Source: Didymodactylos carnosus (Eukaryota; Rotifera; Eurotatoria; Philodinida; Philodinidae). Taken from it: a stretch of 22,762 bases of DNA. Numbering within the stretch: the first letter of the stretch is position 1; every line of letters starts with the position of its first letter. The DNA lies in assembly GCA_905250885.1 (NCBI GenBank), contig CAJNOQ010002764.1:1-22762 (forward strand). Direction: 5' to 3'. Below are positions 1-12,400 of the stretch, piece after piece. A program made the position numbers and the translations under genes. Below the pieces are notes generated by a model. That model was not told where the DNA came from. It saw nothing but the letters and a program-made list of their open reading frames with translations, and searched no databases.

Positions 1-252
1 ATGTGATTTTTGTTCGAAAAAATTTAGCCTTTGATGGAGAAAATGCAATTTTAAGTACCAACGGGCTAATTCTAATGGTAATTTTGTAATTCAGTTTTCT
101 CAGCTTTGGAAGGAGCTAGAACAAAAAAATTTTTATCATTAAATAGGGAATTGTTTATACTATATACACCACTATTCAAAACAAAAAAATTCGCACCTAC
201 GATTTTTTCAGAAAACGCCGCCTAAATGCCCACTGTGTTTAGTATTACATAC
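1..252 (-). other. Intron (5' part) running off the left edge; possible transposon end
   Basis: No coding frame is supported here. The donor for the exon at 253-412 is GTATGTAATAC. About 20 nt into the intron, reading on the minus strand, the sequence CAGTGGGCATTTAGGCGGCG is unusually CG-rich for this intron. It resembles a DNA-transposon terminal repeat, but the other end would lie outside the window. Confidence 0.4.
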
Positions 253-412
253 TTGTTCAGTTGCATGTTGCTGATCAACGTTGAATTTTTGTTCAAAATC
301 ATTTAACAGTAGGCTCAAGTCATAATTAACTCCATTAAAATTATTCAAATATGTTTGTTGACGTAAAGTTTGTTCATACAAATGTTTACATCGTTTTAGA
401 TAATCGGTATAA
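253..412 (-). CDS. Spectraplakin exon 17 (last in window): spectrin-rod helices
   Basis: This exon is 160 nt (residues 2392-2445). The acceptor is TTTATTTTAG|TTATAC and the donor GAACAA|GTATGT. One base completes an Asn codon split with the previous exon, then helical sequence follows (YLKRCKHLYEQTLRQQ, then LLLNDFEQKFNVDQQ). It ends in phase 0. The gene continues beyond the left edge of the window. Confidence 0.83.
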
Positions 413-3400
413 CTAAAATAAAATTAGACAAAATTTTGAAAAAAATCAATCTTACATTTATTTGAATACTATGAGTTAATTGTGTGTGCACGATCAATTA
501 TGTATTAAGTGATATCAGATGGTCGATTATATAAAATTATCAACTTTTTTTATGAAATTTTTCAAGCCATTTATACAGTATATGTACATAAAGAGAAAAA
601 GATTGATAATAATTGTCTTCTTTCTTACTTAAATGCTAATTGTTCAAGTTTTTGTTGTTGCGTACTGAACAAGAGTCGACTACCATTAACTCTTTCTTCT
701 TTTGTAATTAACAAATTCTCGCCATTATTATTATCATTTTCATTAGAATTAATTGATAGTTGTCGACTAAACTGATCAAAATCTTTCATTGTTGAATGTA
801 ATAATTGTAAATTTTCTTGTAAAAATCTTATATCAACTTGAGCGCCAACGCCCGTTTCTAATGTCTTCTACAACATAAAAAACCCACAATACTAAATCAT
901 AGGACTAAAATTTTTTATGATAATAACAAACCTTTAATTTTTCTAGTATTTCATTTATATTCTCTAGATTAGAATTAGTTTGAACATCAGTTAGTTCTCT
1001 TTCAGCATTAGTCAACCAATCGTTTAAACGATCATGTTCGTCGATAAATTGATTCATTTTTAAACAATAATCATCTAAACGTTCAACAAGATTAACACTT
1101 GTTGTACGCACCTAAAGAACAAATCAGTAATAGTTATTAGAAGCAGAAAGATAGATATAGAAATGCCTACGTTTTCCCATTTTTCTTTTAAATCATTCGC
1201 TAGTAATTCAACATCATCACTATCTTGATCATTACTTGTCGAATAGCCATGATTTGAACGAGTTAACAATGAATTAATTAACGATTTTTCTTGCTGAATA
1301 TCGTCTCGTAATGCCTAACAAATATACAGATAATTTTTTATTATAAAACAAGACTAACCGTCAACTCTTAACACATACTTTGACAAGTTCGATATTTGTT
1401 TGTAATTCACTTATATTTTCATTAATATAAGCATATTTGTCAAGTTGAACCGAGTTTAAACGTTGTATGGCATTTTTCATTCCACTAGCAATATCATCAA
1501 CCTTAAAATAGAAATAAAAATTTGATAGTGTGTGTAGTATTTTTTATTTTTTTTTGTCGATTTTAATTGTTCAATATACAGATGATTGAGTGTACGTATA
1601 GGATATGATCGTAAAAAGAAAAGAAAAATACGTACAAGAGATAAATTCATTAAAAAAACACCACATGCAGTAGGTTTATTATTAAAAAAACAGCGAAAAA
1701 CAGTAGATTATTACAAAGTACACATTGTCTACGGTGGCTAATAACAACAAACGAACAATTAATTGGTTGTTTGAATATTTTTTGTCATCCGAGACATATA
1801 ACAATTGACCGTGTTTTATTTGTCTTTTCTCACTTCATTTTGCCAATGTAACAAGAGTTCAATTACAATTATGAAAACAAGTGTCTGATAATAAAAAAAA
1901 TAAAATTGATATGCTATATGAATATGAATATCAAAATAATTTAAGTATGAATAACTACAAAGGCTTAACAAGTTATAATTTGATTTTCTTATTGAAAATT
2001 TTCATGTATATCCGAAAACATGCCCATATACATACGAGCATTATAGAACCATCTAGGAACAATTATTTTATCTAACAGACGTTGTAAATATCAAGCAACA
2101 AAATGAGCAACAATTAGTAACTCAGCAAATGTAAAATACAAAATGACGGCCTCAAATTAACGCAGACAAGCAGCATTTTTAGAAATTGTTAAAAGAATTT
2201 TATAATAGTGTACAACAACAGGGTATATTTGAATTATTAGGTTAGTGATTTCGAAAATATCAATAGAACAACATAAAAAAAGAGTTTTTGAATACATATA
2301 TTGTGAACAATTCTTCTATTTGTGTAAACAATAAATGAAAATAGTAACTATCGAATATTGGATGAGGGCATCAATGCTAGTAATACCTCTTGAATGCGAA
2401 AGGAAATTGTTGAATGTTTAAATCTATTTAATTATCTCCTAATCAAATAAAATGAAGTTTTTGATATGCTGAATGATTCACCTCTTGTTATTGTGTCATA
2501 TTTTAAACGTATTATTTCATAATCAATTGCTTGATTTAATGTAAATCCAAGATAATCATGCTTTTTCGAATAAAATTATCATTATCAATTGCATAACTTT
2601 TATTCAAATCAAAGAAATTCATCATCTCATCTAATTCTAGAAATGTTGCTCGTGGCTTGTGACTGTATTTCTTGGTTAATTTATACAAAATTCATGATTA
2701 ATAATATGCATATTTAACTCATCAAAACTTAGAGTAAACAATTTTTTTTATTTTTCTTATTATGAACAATTTATTCAAAGAACTATCCAAATGATACATT
2801 TATTTTTACTTTCCACCATTTTGATAATTATTTTTGAACAAATGTCGTGTGTTCTACTTTATCGAGAAAAGTTTCTATTTGATAAGAGTGTTGGTGAAAC
2901 GATTGAGAAGAAATCAATATTGTACATGTATTTTGTTTTTCAAACAATGACAAATCAGTAACCAAATTGAGAGCATCTTTAGGCTACAATTTATTTTAAC
3001 AATAAATATCGGAAATTACTTTATGTAATAGTTTAGCAAGAGTAATACTGTTCAATTCTATATTAAAATTTCCTCTGAGCCCCTAAAAATATCTATATAA
3101 AATATCTAACGAGAAAATAAAACGCAATAAAAAGCATCCAAAAGTCTTTATGCAAAATTCAAGCAAAGTTGATTAATTAACTGATCACCAACGTTCTAGA
3201 AATCATTCAAAGTTGTTTGTATTCAAAGATACGCATTTCATGAAGAAAAAAATTTCGAATTTACCTGCTCGTTTTGAAATGTTGGACCATTAAGCGATTG
3301 TCTCTCCGATGATGTACGCTTAAAATTGGTAGATACTGATGGTGTATGAGCGCTCCATTGAACATTATCAATGATTTTGTCCCATTTTTCTTCATCTTCT

Positions 3401-6400
3401 ACAGCACTAAAAACTGGTGTCTCTGGTTCTACGGACATTGTTGTCGATTGTTGATTTGATGGTAGTAACGAGGACGATAAGACTTCTTGCTCTGATTTAT
3501 TTTCAACAATAACCTCATGTTTCAATACATCGTCTTGTTCTGCTGAATTTTCATGTTTACTTTCATCTTCACTTGATGATATTCCTGTTGATTCTCCTTG
3601 TTTATCCAAATGATCAGTTATTGTTACCGAAGCTTTTTTTGTTTCCTTTGAAGATCGTCTTCGATCAGGTTTTGATTGTTGTTCCGGTTGTTTTGGTTCT
3701 TCAATAACTGTAATTTTACTTGGTTCAGTCAGTGATTTATAACTAGCATCAACATCATCAGACGACACTGACGGCACTATCTGATTCTCCTTTGATTGAA
3801 TTAAAGTTACATCCTGTTGTTTTTGATTGTTTACATTAGAAATTTGTTTAGGTAGTATTTGTGAAGACAAGTCAAGGTCACTGTTGGCAGGTTCATTTAC
3901 CTAAAAGAACAACGAAAGATGCTAATATTGAATCATCGTATCGTATATGTTTTGAATGAGTTTGAAAATAAGAGAGATTTTTTATGATATTTTACATGCC
4001 ATAGCAAAATTATGTCTAATCGCACGCACAAATACATGCAATCAATAAAAAATAATGTTATCAATTATATTCATGCAAAACAAATGCCTTGAATAAGCTC
4101 TAATGCATGCAGCTATTGCTAAAGTGTTTCGAAAAATCATTTGCAAACTATCATCTCCTCTATTACGAGACATTCTAAGCAATTCTGTCAAGATTATTAA
4201 CTTAGAAAATTAACAGTTTACACTAAACATTGATAGTGTCATTTGATACAAAAAAAATAGATTAAATTACATCAGAATTAACAGAAGCTTGAAAAACTAT
4301 GTAAAATAAATATAATGTATAATAGAAAACATAAGAGTGATTATACAAAAAATCAACAATTAATCACAAAAACTGTTCAGACAAGCAGAAACTGATTGAA
4401 ATTGAAATAGAAGCAAAGAAACTTGTCGACCATTGTACCTGTTATCCAATGAAAGATTGCTACACTCCTTTCCGAAATATAAAACTGTCTCATTTTTAAT
4501 TTTGTCCGCCAACTTAAATCGACTATTCGTAATAAATCATGAAGGATACTCTAGGTAAACAATATCCAGGCTGATCTTCTATTTGGGAACGATCTTTTAT
4601 CGCAGTATAGTCCTCTAATATGAGAGGAAATTAAAGGAAAACATTTATAAGTTTCGCTTTTTTAATAAAGAGACAAACAAACTGACTTGCACATGAAATC
4701 CATCTCCATCATAGTTAATCAGATGAACAAAGTTTTAAAATGTATCGCAGCTTTCTGAGTAACTTTTGAAAAAGAGAGAAAGGAGAATTCTCCCTCCTCT
4801 GTTGAATCGAAACTTTCGGATATGAAACGGAAAAATTTCTTGTATTTTAGAAGATCGAAACCAGCTACAGTTATAATTTTATCAAATCAGTCAAATCTCC
4901 TGTCTTTACAGACAGAACACTCGTCAGTAAAAATATCTTTTAGAACAAAATTCACGAATATTTTGCGAATAAAATCAAGAATCATCAACGAGGAGATGCG
5001 ATCGATCATATGATGTTGAATATGACATTCTTATTCCTTGTCTCTTCTGTTTAGGTATGCACCGGTTAAAAACCGAGTTTTTTATCCTCTTTTCGCAAAA
5101 ACTGAATTGTACGAAGAGTATGGCATATTAAATTTTTTTCACAGCCGAGTTTTGTACAGCAAACATTTCTCTAGAAAACGAACTATAGGAGTAATCTTCA
5201 TTTCGATCCAGCACTTATAAAAACGATAGTTAATAAAAGCTCCATTTATCAGTTTAACCGAAACCGATAAATGGGACTCTTCGTAGAAAGGCGATTGCAA
5301 GGAAACGAGAAAAGATGGAAAGATTCTCCATAGCTCATTTATAGAGAAATGTTTGCTCTGCAAAACTCAGTTGTACGAAAAATTTAATATACCATACTCT
5401 TCATACAATCTATGTCCAAAAAAAGCTAAAATTATCGGTTTTTAACCGGTGCATTCCTACATCTGTTCAAATAAAGATGATATTCATTCTTCTAGTGTTC
5501 AAGCAAAGTGATGTTCATTCTTTCGTTTCTCTACTATTTTTCTCTAATCACATTAACAATATGTATATGGGCAACTCCAGCGTCACGGACGGGACTTTTA
5601 AGGCTAGTAATGACCGGAAAAGCTTGTCTTTTTTTGGCACATCGGTGACGGCGTAGTCTCTCATATGAAAAGTACCCTTAACAAGTATTCATAATTTTCA
5701 ATTTTTTCACGGTATATTCAGTAATTAGGTACCAATATGTGATGGCAATAGAGACCTTCGTCTGTTTTAGTTAAAGGTCTATAGTGGCACAAGGGTGTGC
5801 GAACATCACGTTCGTGACGCTGTAGTTGCTCGCATATATATTATTAATTTTTCAAATTCATGTCATTTTCCTGCTGATGATGTCAGATACACGTCGAAAG
5901 CTCGAAAATTAATTAACAATAAATTAGTTTTTATATAAAAATCTCGTTATATTTTCTGTAGCAGTTTTATACTCAATTTTCTCTTCTTTCTCTCATACTG
6001 CTCTATTCTCAGGTTTTCTAGAATTTTAAAGATTGGTCGAGAATGATCTATTATAAGCCACATATTTCTTTCTAATTTTCCCATTAAAAATATGTTCAAA
6101 TTTTACAATAGAAATGATTGATCGTTTTTCACAGAATTAAGTAATCTTAGACTCTCTTTTAAACGTAGCGGATAGTGAAAAGCTAAATCTGTTATCATTC
6201 TAAAGTCGATAATTATTGTTCAAGCAATAATGAAGTTTCATTTTGTTGTTGACATGAAAATCTAATCAACGAATAAGGATGTATTGTTCACATTTTTTTT
6301 AAGCCTAAAAGTAGTCGAGTAGAGCAAAGATTTCTGGACGAAATGAGACGCCTGCGAGCTCTCTAAGAGTTTTTCCCATAAAACAGCATTCAATTTATTG

Positions 6401-9400
6401 AAGGTCCCATACCACCAAAATCAGGACAATTAACGGACAAACTGGAAAAAAGCGGTCTTAGTGTTCAATAAATTGAATGCTGTTTCATGAGAAAAGCTCG
6501 TAGACGTCTCATTTTGTCCGGAAATCTTTGCTCTACTCGACTAAACTAATAATAAAAAGTTCAATTATATCTGTACACAAGAAACCCAAAAAATACAGAG
6601 GGAATAAGTTTTTATGGCCCACCTTGTAAAGAGGTGTGAGGTATGAATTTCGCTATTTTACCACTTGAACTAGCTTTAATCACGATCGGTTATATTCAGT
6701 AGATAGATCGTGTGAAAATAAAAAAAATCTTTAAAAAATAACCAAGAATTATGCGAAATTCTTTTTTTCATTAACAAAATACTGGGAACTCGAAAATCAC
6801 AATAAACTTCAAGTCAACAGCGGTTATCTTACAGCTCCTTTTTTATTTCCTGGTGAAGATGTGCCGTTCCAGCATAGATTTCATATTTAATAAACCTTTT
6901 TTAATCTCTGCTTATGGTGGAATCTTTTCAAAAATATAAACAGTTCTACTGAGTAACTTTTTTTCAGCTCTTTCTATCGCAAAAAGAATCGGAACAAAAA
7001 TTGAAGGCTATAGAAAGACCATATACAAAAAGAGGTAAGTTTTTTGGGGGACACCCTGATGGTATAGTGATTTTATGCAAAATATGATACATCTAGCCAT
7101 CTAGCTAAAAAGCATCTGCTTATGATACGCAAATAGCACATCGTAATCGAGAACAGAACAACAGTTGACATTTCCGAGTGAAATCTCATAAAACCGTAAA
7201 AATGTGAAATCCTGTGGCATTTTTTTGAGATTCTCGACCAGAGAAGTCAGTTATGGTAGTCTATAACATTTATAGTGAGATGATAGCTATACTTTCGAAT
7301 TATTTTAATCTTTCTCAATCACAAAAAAATAATCTCGTCAACATTCAATCAAACATTTTTTAATGTCTAATTAAATCTTCAAACTGTCACTGTCTCGAAT
7401 ATGACTAGCTTCATACAAATAAAGTAGAGCACTCTGAAGAAACAAAATGATAAATCACAACAATATTACAGGAAAAAAATGGATAAAACTATATTACAGT
7501 TTCCCTTCAAAATCTATTTAAAAACTAGAAGCAATATTGGTTAGTTGATGTACTATGTGCATGAAAGAGTGATTCCTCCTGTTAAGTACGAACTGGCTAT
7601 TTCCCACCGATTCCATTAAACACCTTAAAAGACTATGCAAAAGAAATTTATTGTTCTTTTCTTTTAAAAGTCAACATCTGAATCTGTTCATTATCATCAT
7701 TATGTATTATTATATTATTAATATTACAACAAAAAGCTTTTTTTTGAAGAACATCTTCAGTTAGTATTGTCTTATTGTATACTAAAAAGTGTATATAACG
7801 CTAGAAAAAAAATCGCAAGAGGAGAAAATGAAGATAAAAGCGAAGTAACAAAAACAAAAAAAAATAAGAAAAGTAAAACAACATACAAAACAACAAATGT
7901 TTCATTGTCACTTAAGTTTTCAGATCGTTCTTTTCTACTATACATTCACATAAGAACAAAAAAATAGAGATAACACCATGGCAAAACTGGTTATACATTG
8001 GGTCGTTTTTTTTGATCTAATACTAACAAACGCAAAAACAAAACCAACCAGAAAGAGGAAAATAACGGATAAATTAAATCTGAAATGAATTTGTCGATTG
8101 AATGAAGTTTTGCCTGAGAAAAATATCGTTCATATTTGCATTTTGAAACTAAATATAGCAAGACTAAATAAAGGTTAACTTTCACAGAAAAGTTCAGTTT
8201 TGATTTTTTGCACAATTTGATTATTAAGGACGAGAAAACAATAGAAGAAACAAGAATAAGAAAAAAAATTTTAAAAAAAACAAAACTTCCTACAGTTTCA
8301 GGTGAGAATGAGAGCAAAAAATAGAAAGTAAGTAGAAAAAACACGCATTTGTATTTGATTTACACGGACGACAGGGAGAGAGAGACGAACAAAGTTTAGT
8401 GTTGTAAAAAAAATGAGAATTTCGTACAAGAAAAACAAGTGACAAAGAGAGAGACAGAGAGAGAGATTCATACGAAAATAGGAGAAACTAGCTGCGCTGA
8501 TGATGATAATGATAATAGAAACAGTTGTTGTAATATTTGAACTTTGATGGACAATAATGGTAATAACGAAAATATATTGAATAATAACAATAATAAAGAT
8601 AAACTGTCAATAGACGATGAAGAAGAAAAAATAGAACAAGAAGAAAATGGTAATAAAGTACAAGTGTTATTAAAATTATTTAAAATAAAAGATATGGCAG
8701 CAGGATATTGAAATAATAGTGACAACATGTGATCATGATAACAGTGAACCATACTCACCTAAAATGAAAAAACAATCGAATATTAATAATGTTTAGAACG
8801 ATATGCATGCATATAGAAGATATATCCCTCTCATATGTAAAAATGGCTTTTTCAAAGCATCCAAGAAAACCATGCAAAGTATATTATACGATCAGTTTTT
8901 TCAATAGAAGAAAAAATTAAGAGTAGAGTATAATATAACTAAACAAAACTTGCACACCATGCTGACCAACAATCAAATTATTCACAAACATGCATTTGCA
9001 GTAATATAATAAAATTAATTTCAAATTTGTAGTAATTTTCATTTTCCCTACTAGGAGGGAACATCATCAAATTAGATCAAAATATTTTATGACAATTATT
9101 ACTATTGGAAAATTTTCATTTTATTTTATTCTCAAAGCAGAGCAAAAAGTAAGTGAAGCTGATTATTAAAACTCTGTCATAGCCTACTGAACAAGCAATC
9201 GTCTGAACATCTCGAATTTTCTTTTTTTTCGCTCATTAATATTAATTTTATCATCAAAACAATGACAAAAATCTCCTGTATAAAAGTTATGTCGCACACC
9301 AACAAAGATTATTGATGATGCATTTAATTATGAGAATTTGATTACAGCCTACAGAACGATATAAAACACCAATAAACAACTTTTTCAATAGCAAAACAAA

Positions 9401-12400
9401 GCAATAAAAAATGACAATGAAATTGAAAATATCAAGAGAAGGTCTTGTTTATTCTTTTTTTTTTTTGTCAAGCAAAAGAAGAAAAGGTGGTGAAACTTAG
9501 GTAACAAAAGAAAAACGTAGTTAAATTATGTTTTCTAAATATAACCATAACCAGAGAGTAAAAGAGTTGTAGACAAACAAAGGCATTTTATTAAAGCAGA
9601 TAAAAGACAAACAAGCAAGTTAGAAAAAAAGAGAGTCATATTTTGTGTTAGATATATTAGTCAAAACTTACGATTATAGCTCAATTATGATGGGAGAACT
9701 TTTTTTAAATTTTCAGTACTTTTTGTTTTAAAATTAAAATTAAATATAAATATGTATTTGATATACACTCAATTCTGAGTTATATCGTTTTACTGTCAAG
9801 AGAAAATCGAGATTTTTGATGAATAAAAATGTATAAAAAGAAACCTAGCATTTGTCAAATGAAATACAACACAGATATCCCCATATCAAAGCTGAAAATA
9901 AAAAAATATCAAAGCTTAATACACCTTTTTTTAAATAAAATAATCCGTCATTTTATTTTTTATAATGATTGATATCCAACACATAGAATACTCGGTAAAT
10001 GAATAACCATTTTGTGACGAAATTAATTGAAATTAACAAAATAACGATGAATATCTTCATAATACGAAACAACCAATTTGTTTCCACGCATATTTTTTGT
10101 TGAGAATATCTCACGCAAAATTAGTACTATTTGTGACACAACTTTTAGACACAAACACAAAATGTAAATGTTGAATTACATGTTGGTAGTGTGAAAAATC
10201 ACAAAAAAAAATAATAAATTGTCACACAAGCATAAAATAGAAGAAAGGAAGACAAAGAAGAAAAAAAAACAGATCAAACTCTTTGATGTGTATTCAAATG
10301 GAACCGGTGATGAATATATGTGAGGATCTAATATTATTTGTTGTTAGTATTGATTGTATCAGCAATTGCCATTTAAAAAAAAAATTACTACGTTGTTTGA
10401 CAAACAAAACAGCAGCAATCAGTTATACTAATAATTTACTCTATTGCGTTTTTTCCACAACAAATCTGCATTTGGGATCAAAACAGATAGAATTTGGGAT
10501 CATGCACGCACACACACACACACAATTTGCTAATGATTTCTAGAAACAAAACGCTATTTAATCTCTTACCATTTCTACTGTGTGATTGTTGGTTAAATGA
10601 GTTAGTTCTAAAATATAAAAAGAAACATATATGACAAAAATTGCAACATCGAGATCCAAAGGCGTGATGATTTAATCGAGAGTAGAGGTCTAAAAATCCT
10701 TGAAATTAGTAAAGACGCGAATTGTCAAGAAAAATATTTTTCTACATCGTATTCTAATTCTCGATCGGTCATATCAAAGGCTCGGTACGCTTCGAGTAAC
10801 GAAAATTTTGACTTTTACGCAACAAAGTAAAGACACCAACCATCTGTATTTTTTTCAATTGAAATTGGCGTTTTTGCCAAATGTTGCTGTTGTCCACTGA
10901 AATTTCGTCTTTGTTGTGTAGTTGTTGTACCACCATTATTTTGTGTTCTACTAGTACTTGAGAAAAACGTATTATCTCCGCCACCACCACTATGAAAATG
11001 TCTTCGTGTAAAATGATCGTCATCATCATCATCGTCTCTATCAAAACGTTTTGGTGTTGTCCAATCATCATCTCGACATGTCTTAGAAAATTTTGTTATT
11101 CTTGCTCGTTCGGCAGCACCCGGTGACGATCCTGTTCGTCTTCTTCCGCTACTCGATAGACTATCATCTTGGCCACTATGATGTCTTGTTGCTTTTACTT
11201 TATGCCATCCATGTCCACCTGATAATGAATCTTCATCGGCTGAATCTGGTGCACTGTTATAATCATAATGTAATGAACTTTTAGCTAATGAATGTCGACG
11301 ATGTTTTCTCGATGTTATTTTTGCAGCTACTGTTTCATGATCGGCTTTAATTGGTACTAAAGGCGCACCAACAACTGCTATCAAACCATGACGAATTGCT
11401 TCACGTATAGAATACTGTTGTCTTGTACGTGGATCATAGAACAATCCACTTTCATGATCGATTAGTCCTCGTTCAATCGCATCTTGTATCGTATATTCTT
11501 TACTTGTTTTGGGATCAAATAATTTTATTTTATTATCTAATAAATTTTTTCTTATTGCTTTTTCAAAGCCAACTGATTCATTTTGAGATGGTATAAATAT
11601 TTCACCTGCATTCACATCAAACATTGAAAATAATTTTCGATGATTAAATGCTAATTCTAATGTTGTTATTATTTTTTGTGTATATAAGTCAATTACTTGA
11701 CCCTCTTGATCAATTCTTATTCCTTCTAATGCTTGTTTCAATGTCATATATTGTCCATTTGATGGATGTTCGATAACCGTTGATTGTCCATCAATTAAAC
11801 CTCGCTGTATCGCTTCTTTCAAACTTAATTGTTCACCACTATGTGGATGTTTATATAAGCCGGTACGTAAATTTAATAGTCCACATCGTATAGCATCTTC
11901 AACATTCATACGGTGTAATTTTGATTCAACTAATTTAGCACTAAACAGTTTTATTTTAGCCATATTCAGTTTGCCTCCATCACGACGATTAATCAAACCC
12001 AAACTCATCGCTTCGTACAAACTAATTGGACCACGTTCACTATCACAGAAAGCAACACCAGTTGGATGAATATGTCCATGATCAATGGCTTCATTTAACG
12101 TCAAATATTGTTCAGTGGCCGGATCACGGAATGTGCCTAAACAATAGAATAAAAAATGAGTTAGTGTATTTTTACATTAATTTTGTCTTTATTTTTCAAA
12201 ACAAACCTGTTTCAGCTGTATAAAAACCTAGACGTATAGCATTTTGCATCGACAAACCAAGTGGTTTTCTTTCAACATGTTCACTTATTTCTGCTTGTAT
12301 TAAATTTCTATTAACTGCTTCTTGTATTGACATTGTTTCGCCTGTTGAAAAATCTGTGTAAGTTTTTGCTTCTGTATCGATCATTTGTCCCTTCACTGCC

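Larger units (their letters stand above)
3901..10569 (-). other. Intron 11 (6669 nt), largest in the window
   Basis: It is bounded by the donor GTAAGAG at 10569 and the acceptor TTCTTTTAG at 3901. The three inverted-repeat elements and the juxtaposed splice-site pair are listed separately. Outside them, 3901-5050 and 6550-8340 are AT-rich with no convincing exon. The region 8370-8470 is GA-rich, 8760-10560 is AT-rich with short A/T runs, and a (CA)n run lies at 10507-10524. Confidence 0.75.

Noticed and set aside
5038..5363. Two small ORFs on opposite strands near 5038-5363
   Set aside because: They are by-products of the inverted-repeat element at 5052-5459, with no protein signature.
5871..5910. 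Hammerhead ribozyme core (CTGATGA ... GAAA)
   Set aside because: The two core strings occur in order, but the bases between them do not form stem II next to the core, and no stems I/III were found.
6600..7060. Full mariner element between 6600 and 7060
   Set aside because: The two AAGTTTTT...CACC stretches are in direct, not inverted, orientation and no transposase frame lies between them. Only the solo end-like motif at 7035-7058 is kept, at low confidence.
7991..8344. 117-codon minus-strand ORF resembling a multi-span membrane protein
   Set aside because: It is the antisense of an A-rich, low-complexity stretch, which yields Phe/Leu/Ser by composition. It has no splice context or recognisable motif.
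10283..10543. 86-codon plus-strand ORF upstream of the microexon
   Set aside because: It runs through a (CA)n repeat and A-rich DNA and has no conserved-looking motif or splice evidence.
10742..10812. Minus-strand frame reading LLEAYRA then FDMTDRELEYDVEKYFS before a stop, just beyond exon 10
   Set aside because: It looks protein-like and is in the exon 10 frame, but lies past an in-frame TAA and has no acceptor giving the right phase. The splice route through 10570-10607 explains the region better.
10815..10840. Stop codon after exon 10 taken as the true C-terminus of the gene
   Set aside because: The donor at 10840 plus the microexon at 10570-10607 gives a perfect phase chain into the linker and spectrin exons. 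The stop is then intronic and used only if the intron is retained.
10769..11071. 100-codon minus-strand ORF overlapping exon 10
   Set aside because: It is an out-of-frame shadow of the plectin-repeat exon's disordered tail.
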